Below, one piece after another: positions 6,627 through 11,622 of a stretch of 11,622 bases of DNA. The position numbers and the translations under genes are program-made. The stretch is taken from assembly GCA_022776215.1 (NCBI GenBank), contig JALFIR010000050.1, positions 1 through 11,622 on the forward strand, written 5' to 3'. Within the stretch, counting starts at the first letter, position 1. Every line of letters starts with the position of its first letter. This DNA comes from Colivicinus sp022776215. GTDB taxonomy: Bacteria; Bacillota_I; Bacilli_A; Erysipelotrichales; Erysipelotrichaceae. The notes beneath the pieces are model-generated. The model did not search any database. It was given only the letters and a program-made list of their open reading frames with translations, and was not told the origin of the DNA.

Positions 6627-7442
6627 ATGACAAAAGAATGGATTAAAGATACGTTTAATTGTGAAAAGCCTGTTATTGGAATGCTTCATTTATTGGCAAT
6701 GCCTACTGATCCCAAGTACAAAAAAGAGGGCGGAGTAGAAGCAGTGCTAGAGAGAGCTAGAAAGGATCTTCATGCTTTGCAAGATGGGGGCATTGATGCA
6801 ATTATTTTCTGTAATGAATTTAGTATTCCTTATATTGATAATGTTAGAACAGTTACTGTCGCAACTATGGCGTATATTATTGGAGAACTAAAGAAAGAGA
6901 TCACCGTCCCTTATGGAGTGCATGTTGCGCAAGATCCATACAAGACTTTTGATTTAGCAGCAGCTGTGGGAGCTAAATTTGTGCGTGAAACTTTCTTTGG
7001 AGCTTATGTTGGAGACTATGGATTAACTGATATTCATGTAGGAGAGTTGGAAAGACACAGATATGATGTCGGTTGCGAGAATGTAAGAACATTAGCTACT
7101 TTTATTCCTGAAGGTGGCATGCCGTTGGATCATAGACCGGTTGAGCAAATGGTGAAATCAATTAATCACAACTGGCATCCTGATGGATTATTGGTTTATG
7201 GTGTAGCAGCTGGTAACGCAATTGATAATAATATGTTGGCGAAGATCGAATCATCATGTGATACACCTGTATTTGCAAGTAATGGTGTCAATGAAGATAC
7301 TGTTGTAGATACTTTAAAGATTTGTGATGGATGTATTGTTGCAACTTCATTAAAGGTTGATGGTAAGTTCTATAACGAAACTGATGTTAATAGAGTAAAG
7401 CGTCTTATGGACAAAGCCAAAGCTTATAGAGAAGGCCTATAA
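6627..7442 (+). CDS. sgcQ: BtpA/SgcQ family protein
   Basis: A 271-residue protein of the BtpA family, with the opening KPVIGMLHLLAMPTDP and alternating strand/helix segments consistent with a TIM barrel. Members include E. coli SgcQ of the sgc PTS cluster and the cyanobacterial photosystem I biogenesis factor BtpA. The biochemical activity of the family is not established, and database labels such as nucleoside triphosphatase are weak. I chose ATG 6627 over the in-frame ATG at 6588 because AGGAGG (6613-6618) lies 8 bases before it, while the earlier start has no ribosome site and overlaps the likely promoter. The stop overlaps the next start by one base (TAATG). As first gene of the operon it probably has an enzymatic role in the sugar pathway. 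Confidence 0.85.
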   Translation: MTKEWIKDTFNCEKPVIGMLHLLAMPTDPKYKKEGGVEAVLERARKDLHALQDGGIDAIIFCNEFSIPYIDNVRTVTVATMAYIIGELKKEITVPYGVHVAQDPYKTFDLAAAVGAKFVRETFFGAYVGDYGLTDIHVGELERHRYDVGCENVRTLATFIPEGGMPLDHRPVEQMVKSINHNWHPDGLLVYGVAAGNAIDNNMLAKIESSCDTPVFASNGVNEDTVVDTLKICDGCIVATSLKVDGKFYNETDVNRVKRLMDKAKAYREGL

Positions 7443-8068
7443 TGTTAGTTTCTCCATCAATAGCTTCTTCAAATATTCTTAATATAAGTGAAGAAGTAAA
7501 GTTTGCAGTAGAAACATGTGGGCAAGTTCATTTAGATGTAGAAGATGGAGTTGTGGTGAGCGATATTAGTTTCGGGATGAAAATGTGTAAGAGGATAAAA
7601 TCAATTTCAAATGATGCTTACATTTCTGTTCATTTAGAAGTATATCGTCCAGAAACATATATTGAGGAACTAAAAGAGATTAAACCAGATATTGTTTTTG
7701 TACAAACTAATCACCTTAAAGATAGAGCAGGAATACTGAAACTATTTAAGGAAAATAATATTAATTGCGGTGTTAGTTTGAGTGATGAAGATCTCTTATT
7801 AGACAATAATGAAATAATTATAATGTCTGATCAAATCATGGTTTTAACTGCTTATTTATCAGATCCGGAACAAAAATTTCAGATGAAAATGGTGGATTTT
7901 GCGCAAGAAATTGCAGAAAAATACCATAAAAAAGTATGGATTGATGGAGGCATTAGTTTTGAATTATATGAAGAACTAAAACAAAGGTGTCCTGATATTT
8001 ATGCAACCGTTATGGGAAGAGGTGTTTACGCTGATAAGACTGCTTTTAAAGAGAAGTACGGAGAATAG
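7442..8068 (+). CDS. Ribulose-phosphate 3-epimerase-like enzyme (SgcE type)
   Basis: A 208-residue TIM-barrel protein of the ribulose-phosphate 3-epimerase family. It keeps the metal and catalytic set: SPS near the N-terminus, H30 and D32 in VHLDVEDG, H64 in VHLEV, and D168 in IDGGI, plus a phosphate-binding GG (169-170) and MGRG (191-194). It differs from housekeeping enzymes where the MTVxPGFGGQ loop is expected; here the segment reads LTAYLSDPEQKFQ (135-147). The F/V-P-N after the DG motif is also changed to VVVSDISFG. This suggests a related but different phosphorylated ketose as substrate. The start overlaps the sgcQ stop by one base, with AGAAGG 6 bases upstream. Its position matches SgcE in E. 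coli sgc. Confidence 0.87.
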   Translation: MLVSPSIASSNILNISEEVKFAVETCGQVHLDVEDGVVVSDISFGMKMCKRIKSISNDAYISVHLEVYRPETYIEELKEIKPDIVFVQTNHLKDRAGILKLFKENNINCGVSLSDEDLLLDNNEIIIMSDQIMVLTAYLSDPEQKFQMKMVDFAQEIAEKYHKKVWIDGGISFELYEELKQRCPDIYATVMGRGVYADKTAFKEKYGE

Positions 8069-8074
8069 ATAATT

Positions 8075-8710
8075 ATGTATGATGATTTAAAAAAAGAGAT
8101 GCTAGAAGCTTGTTTAAAAATGAAGGAATACAAACTGGTGTCTTTAGCTGGTGGCAATGTCGCAATAAGGGTTGATGATAATAAATTTCTTGTAACACCT
8201 TCTGCGATTGAATATGACAAGATGACTTACAAAGATATCGTGTTAATAGATGAAAATTGTAAGGTAATTGAAGGAAAAAGAAAACCATCTTCAGATTCTA
8301 GTGCTATTGTATATATCTTTAAGCATAAACCAGAAGTTAATGCGGTAATTCATACTCATCAACCATATGCTACCGCAATTGGAATGGTACAAGATAAATT
8401 GCCTGCTTGCATGGTTACGTTAATCGATGCTTGTCAAGGTGATGTGGTGGTAGCTCCGTGGACTCCTTCCTCAGATATTGGCATGGGCAAATTGTGCGTT
8501 GAATATAGCAATGATGCTAGAGCAGTTATTATGAAAAGACATGGCGTTATTGCATATGGGCCAAGTTTATCAGATGCTATATTTTCAGCAGTTTATCTTG
8601 AAGAAGGGGCAAAAACTTATGTGTTTGCTAAGTTATTAGGCGATGTTACTGAGCTTCCTAAAGAAGAAGTAGCAAGAGAATTAAGTGGCATGGATAATTA
8701 TGGCCAGTAG
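8075..8710 (+). CDS. AraD-type L-ribulose-5-phosphate 4-epimerase-like protein (class II aldolase fold)
   Basis: A 211-residue class II aldolase/AraD-family protein. Metal ligands are H93 and H95 (HTHQ) and H156 (KRHG). KPSSD (70-74) carries Asp where aldolases such as FucA have the catalytic Glu; AraD has PSSD. From known AraD numbering (D76, H95, H97, D120, Y229), D74, H93, H95 and D118 are found at a constant offset of two. The C-terminus ends NYGQ, as AraD ends YYGQ, so Y209 matches AraD Y229. These features favour 4-epimerisation of a ketopentose 5-phosphate over aldol cleavage. The protein is about 20 residues shorter than AraD, mostly between D118 and H156. GGAG lies 11 bases before the ATG, 6 bases after the previous stop. 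Automated annotation would probably say fuculose-phosphate aldolase. Confidence 0.8.
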   Translation: MYDDLKKEMLEACLKMKEYKLVSLAGGNVAIRVDDNKFLVTPSAIEYDKMTYKDIVLIDENCKVIEGKRKPSSDSSAIVYIFKHKPEVNAVIHTHQPYATAIGMVQDKLPACMVTLIDACQGDVVVAPWTPSSDIGMGKLCVEYSNDARAVIMKRHGVIAYGPSLSDAIFSAVYLEEGAKTYVFAKLLGDVTELPKEEVARELSGMDNYGQ

Positions 8711-8769
8711 AACTGTCAAAAAGTTTCACTCAATTTGAAGATAAGTACACTTTTTTAACAAAAAAGCCG

Positions 8770-8789
8770 TTGATAAAATTTAATCAACT
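8770..8789 (+). repeat. Near-perfect palindrome between the epimerase and EIIB genes
   Basis: GTTGAT and ATCAAC flank AAAATTTA, giving a 20-base palindrome with one mismatched pair. It sits 20 bases before the EIIB start in the largest gap of the operon (98 bases). No T-run follows, so it is not a standard terminator. It may be an RNA processing or protein-binding site, or chance. Confidence 0.3.
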
Positions 8790-8808
8790 TAAGAAAGGAT
8801 AATATTTT

Positions 8809-9114
8809 ATGGTTAAAGCGGTTGTTGCCTGTGGTGGAGGTATTGCGACTTCCACATATGTAGAACAGGAAATATTAGAAATAGCAAGGAAAAATGGAAT
8901 TGATTGTAAAGTTACAAAAACAATGCTAATTAACTTGCCTGCAATAGGGAATGAGTATGATGTTTGTTTCACATCTTCTCGTTACAATGAAGATATTGGA
9001 ATTCCAATTTATTCTGTAACTGGGGTAATTACTGGTATTAGAGAAGATGAAACAAGAGAAGAAATTCTAAAGGCACTAAGGGATGCTGAAGAGAAAAATA
9101 AAGACAAAGAATAA
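8809..9114 (+). CDS. PTS EIIB component, galactitol type
   Basis: A 101-residue cytosolic EIIB of the lactose/galactitol fold. The phosphocysteine loop ACGGGIATST carries Cys8 directly after the first strand, as in GatB and SgcB. It takes the phosphoryl group from EIIA and passes it to the sugar during transport through EIIC. Length is normal for the family; the C-terminal tail is Lys/Glu-rich. AAAGGA (8794-8799) lies 9 bases upstream of the ATG. The next gene, EIIC, starts 15 bases after the stop. Confidence 0.93.
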   Translation: MVKAVVACGGGIATSTYVEQEILEIARKNGIDCKVTKTMLINLPAIGNEYDVCFTSSRYNEDIGIPIYSVTGVITGIREDETREEILKALRDAEEKNKDKE

Positions 9115-9129
9115 AGAAAGAGGAAAATT

Positions 9130-10416
9130 ATGAATATTATTGTTGATGCGATACAGGGCATCATGGATGCTGGTGCGTCAGTATTTTTACCACTTTTCAT
9201 TACTATATTAGGTATAGTATTTGGTATTAAACCGTTTGATTCGTTAAGAAACGGTTTAAGAATTGGAGCTGGTTTCTTGGGAATTCAATTAGTATTAAGT
9301 TTACTTATGGGTGGCATTCAACCAGTTGTTGATTACTATTCATCTTTTGAGGGAACTGGTTTTACTGTAGTAGATGTAGGCTGGCAAGGTATTGGTTCAA
9401 TTGCTTGGTCTACTTCACATGCTATCTTGTTTGTTCCTATTGCATTGGTATGGAACTATATCTTAATTAGATTAAGATTCACAAAGACAATGGATGTTGA
9501 TATTTGGGATTACTTCCATTTCTTCCTAGGCTCTGCTGTTCTATATTATGTATTATTATTAGCTGGAATGAGCGAAACAATGGCATATGTAATAGGTCTA
9601 TTGGTTGGTTTGTTAACTTTCACTATTTGCTTAAAACTAGCAGATAAAACTGCAAAACGTTGGCAAGAACATTACAATTTGCCTGGCACTTCATGTATGA
9701 ACTTTGATACATACTATATGTGGCTTATTAGCTGGGCTGTATGTAAAATTGTAGAAAAAATTCCTGGTTTAAATAAGATTAATATTAACATAAACTATCT
9801 AAATGAAAAGTTTGGTGCCTTAGGTGAGACTTCGGTTACTACATTTGTTATCGGCATCTTGCTATCTGTTCTTACAAAACAAAGCATTGTATCTGCCTTA
9901 ACAATTTCAGTTACTTTGTCAGCCACTATAATTATTATGCCTAAGATGGTTGCACTTCTAATGGAAGGCCTTGTACCAGTATCAAATGCTGCTAGAAAGT
10001 TCTTCCAAAAGAGACTTGGTGACGAATATGAAATTAATATTGGTATGGATCAATCAATTAGTTTGGGTGATCCTGTAGGTATTGAATGTTCTGCTATCAT
10101 GATTCCGATTTGTATTTTAATATCTTTCTTGCCGGGAGTTAAAATGTTCCCTTTAGCTGCGTTAGGTGCTCTTATTTATTACACTTGCGCTGCTTCAATG
10201 TACTCAAAGGGCGATATCTTTAAGACGGTATTATGTTCTGCATTTATTTGCTATTATGTATTTTTGATGGATAGCTGGTTAGCTCCGCTTGTTACTCAAG
10301 TTGGTGTAAACGTTGGATTTATTCATGATGCTTCAACATTAATAAGTGGTGCTGAAATCGAAGAGTTTGATACTGTATTGATTGGCATTTTAGGAAAATT
10401 CTTAAAAGTTTGGTAA
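9130..10416 (+). CDS. PTS EIIC component, galactitol type (GatC/SgcC-like permease)
   Basis: A 428-residue, highly hydrophobic inner-membrane transporter with about ten or more membrane segments. Family features include the N-terminal FGIKPFDSLRNGLRIGAGFLGIQ region, DVGWQGIGSIAWST, ALGETSVTTFVIG, and the region around DEYEINIGMDQSISLGDPVGIE, typical of galactitol-family EIIC. It brings in the substrate and supports its phosphorylation by EIIB. The family handles galactitol and several pentitols or pentoses, so the substrate cannot be named from sequence. AGGA lies 5 bases before the ATG. The gene is followed by a stem-loop. Confidence 0.93.
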   Translation: MNIIVDAIQGIMDAGASVFLPLFITILGIVFGIKPFDSLRNGLRIGAGFLGIQLVLSLLMGGIQPVVDYYSSFEGTGFTVVDVGWQGIGSIAWSTSHAILFVPIALVWNYILIRLRFTKTMDVDIWDYFHFFLGSAVLYYVLLLAGMSETMAYVIGLLVGLLTFTICLKLADKTAKRWQEHYNLPGTSCMNFDTYYMWLISWAVCKIVEKIPGLNKINININYLNEKFGALGETSVTTFVIGILLSVLTKQSIVSALTISVTLSATIIIMPKMVALLMEGLVPVSNAARKFFQKRLGDEYEINIGMDQSISLGDPVGIECSAIMIPICILISFLPGVKMFPLAALGALIYYTCAASMYSKGDIFKTVLCSAFICYYVFLMDSWLAPLVTQVGVNVGFIHDASTLISGAEIEEFDTVLIGILGKFLKVW

Positions 10417-10431
10417 TTTATAAAGTTGTTT

Positions 10432-10458
10432 AGAGGCTGCAACTATAACTCAGCCTCT
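10432..10458 (+). terminator. Intra-operon stem-loop after EIIC
   Basis: AGAGGCTG (10432-10439) and CAGCCTCT (10451-10458) form a perfect 8-bp stem with an 11-base loop. The following CAATTATTATT is only a weak U-tract. It may be a leaky terminator or a 3' stability element that sets EIIB/EIIC above the downstream genes. It ends 11 bases before the next ATG, so it may also limit translation of that gene. Confidence 0.5.
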
Positions 10459-10469
10459 CAATTATTATT

Positions 10470-10910
10470 ATGAAGAAATTTTATATAAGAGAAGATGTTA
10501 AAAAAAGATATTTGTTTGATGGGTTTACTGCATTAATGATATTGGCTATTTTCGTTATTTATGGTCAAAAAACATTTAATAGTATAACTCTCCAATTATT
10601 ATTTTATTTTGTTCTATTTGGTTACGCTATGTTGCATGTGCTTAAATTTAAAACTTGTAGATTAATTCTTAAAGAAGACGAATTAGAGTTCCATAGCGGC
10701 ATGTTATCTATTAAAAAAATACCTTATAAAGACATTAGAAAAATAGAATATAATCCAGAAATTTTGATTAGATTTTATCTAAAAAAGGACGAAAGATATA
10801 TAAGAATGCTAAATGTTTTTTCAGATAGTGATACTGAAGAAATATTTGACTATATAAAGTCTAAAAATAAGAGAGTAAATATCGATTATATAGATATTAG
10901 AAATAAATAA
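10470..10910 (+). CDS. Small membrane protein with bacterial PH-like domain, unknown function
   Basis: A 146-residue protein. A basic N-terminus is followed by two membrane segments (about 15-31 and 41-58). A cytoplasmic domain (about 62-132) then shows short strands and a terminal helix: CRLILKEDELEFHSG, IPYKDIRKIEY and a final FSDSDTEEIFDYIKSK. This layout is typical of bacterial PH-domain (bPH/YdbT-like) or DUF membrane proteins. I cannot assign a function. It lies between EIIC and EIIA in the same direction, so it is probably co-transcribed, which is unusual for PTS operons. No ribosome binding site is visible; the ATG is preceded by TCAATTATTATT and a stem-loop. No later Met in the N-terminal region offers a better start. 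Confidence 0.7.
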   Translation: MKKFYIREDVKKRYLFDGFTALMILAIFVIYGQKTFNSITLQLLFYFVLFGYAMLHVLKFKTCRLILKEDELEFHSGMLSIKKIPYKDIRKIEYNPEILIRFYLKKDERYIRMLNVFSDSDTEEIFDYIKSKNKRVNIDYIDIRNK

Positions 10911-10930
10911 AGTTAGGAAGGTGCAAGCAA

Positions 10931-11374
10931 ATGACTAAAATATTTGTGATAGAAGGGGATGCAAGAACATGGGAAGAGGCCTTACAACAAACAGCCAATG
11001 TATTATTAAAAAATGGCTGTGTGGCAGATGATTTCTATGATAGCTGCGTTGAAAGGGAAAAAGTATATCCAACAGGGCTTACAGAGTATTGTCCAGTAGC
11101 TTTGCCACATACTAATAAGGAACATGTTAAAACTCAGGCAATTTGTGCGCTTCGCCTAAAGAAATCTGTAAAGTTCTATAGTATGGAAGATAACGAGAAG
11201 ACTGTAGATGTTAATGTTGTTTTGAATCTAGCATTTCTAGATGATAGTGAACATATTAAAATAATTTCGAGAATCATCAGATCACTTAAAGATGTTGATT
11301 TTGTGAATAAACTTACTGAATCTACAATTGAAGATTTTGAAAAAATGATTAGAAACAATTTTTTAGAAGAGTAA
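10931..11374 (+). CDS. PTS EIIA component (galactitol/fructose-mannitol EIIA type 2)
   Basis: A 147-residue EIIA type 2 domain protein. The phosphorylated histidine is His60 in VALPHTNKEHVK, and the N-terminal ADDFYDSCVEREKVYPTGL segment matches the family. It receives phosphate from HPr and passes it to Cys8 of the EIIB encoded upstream. It probably also influences the PRD regulator, which has its own EIIA-like domain. AGGAAGG lies about 11 bases before the ATG, and the gene starts 20 bases after the PH-like protein. SgcA plays the same part in E. coli sgc. Confidence 0.9.
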   Translation: MTKIFVIEGDARTWEEALQQTANVLLKNGCVADDFYDSCVEREKVYPTGLTEYCPVALPHTNKEHVKTQAICALRLKKSVKFYSMEDNEKTVDVNVVLNLAFLDDSEHIKIISRIIRSLKDVDFVNKLTESTIEDFEKMIRNNFLEE

Positions 11375-11433
11375 ATGAATTCATTAACAAATAAGTAAAG
11401 TAATGGCTATAAAAGATTTTTCGGAGGAGCGTT

Positions 11434-11622
11434 ATGGAAAACAAAGAATTACAAAGGCATGCCAATAATATTAGAAAGAAGATCGTTGACATGGTATATG
11501 CTGCACAAAGTGGTCACCCAGGAGGTTCTTTGGGTTGTGCGGATATTATTACTTACTTATATTTTGAAGAGATGGATATTAATAAGGACAATGTTTCTTC
11601 AAAAGATAGAGATCGTTTTGTC
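11434..11622 (+). CDS. Transketolase, N-terminal part (probably the N-subunit of a split enzyme), cut by window edge
   Basis: Sixty-three codons are present. The segment SGHPGGSLGCADIITYLYF followed by RDRFV is the hallmark of the thiamine-diphosphate-binding N-terminal half of transketolase; H28 matches the conserved active-site His of GHPG. The opening KELQRHANNIRKKIVDMV resembles the separate N-terminal subunits found in many Firmicutes rather than full-length TktA, so a C-terminal subunit gene should follow outside the window. GGAGG (11423-11427) lies 6 bases upstream. In this operon it would consume D-xylulose 5-phosphate. Confidence 0.9.
   Translation, partial: MENKELQRHANNIRKKIVDMVYAAQSGHPGGSLGCADIITYLYFEEMDINKDNVSSKDRDRFV

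Noticed and set aside
8073..8288. Minus-strand open frames opposite the 4-epimerase start
   Set aside because: They are shadows of well-supported plus-strand genes with family motifs, and have no ribosome site or recognisable product.
8075..8710. L-fuculose-phosphate aldolase assignment
   Set aside because: The catalytic Glu of FucA is Asp here, and the AraD-specific D118 and C-terminal YGQ are present, so 4-epimerase fits better, although aldolase activity cannot be fully excluded.
8770..8789. Rho-independent terminator before EIIB
   Set aside because: The palindrome is AT-rich and followed by CTTAAGAAAGG rather than a T-run.

Overview
The window is low in G+C (roughly one third by eye), uses TGA as a stop, has AGGAGG-type ribosome binding sites, and carries a PRD-type PTS regulator, PTS genes and what looks like a split transketolase. 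This points to a low-GC Firmicute. An Erysipelotrichia-like gut bacterium is my best guess, but the sequence alone does not fix the genus.

Left part (1-3760). The first 134 bases are the 5' end of an IS3/IS150-type insertion sequence with an OrfA start on the minus strand. A hairpin there buries the OrfA ribosome binding site. Next comes a short plus-strand reading frame (209-358) that may be the tail of a broken gene. Three minus-strand genes follow: an AAA ATPase with a DUF4143 C-terminus (3607-2264), a HAD phosphatase (2253-1603) and rarA (1606-347). The last two overlap at ATGA. Upstream of the DUF4143 gene lie four degenerate repeats with an exact 33-bp period (3641-3770), resembling the repeated end of an IS21-type element.

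Right part (3760-11622). This is one sugar-utilisation locus with divergent halves. Leftward run a PRD/EIIB/EIIA transcriptional regulator (6454-4412) and an overlapping HAD sugar phosphatase (4425-3760). Rightward runs an operon resembling the poorly understood E. coli sgc cluster: a BtpA/SgcQ-family protein, a ribulose-phosphate-3-epimerase-like enzyme (SgcE type), an AraD-type ketopentose-phosphate 4-epimerase, galactitol-type EIIB and EIIC, a small membrane PH-like protein, an EIIA, and the start of a transketolase N-terminal subunit that runs off the window.

How the parts may work together (inference): the PTS imports and phosphorylates a sugar, and the two epimerases rework a ketopentose 5-phosphate at C3 and C4 to give D-xylulose 5-phosphate. 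Transketolase then feeds this into the pentose phosphate pathway. The logic mirrors the UlaE/UlaF steps of L-ascorbate use, but with an RPE-fold 3-epimerase. The regulator would respond to the phosphorylation state of the PTS. A 10-bp direct repeat spaced by 22 bp in the divergent promoter region is a good candidate for its binding site.
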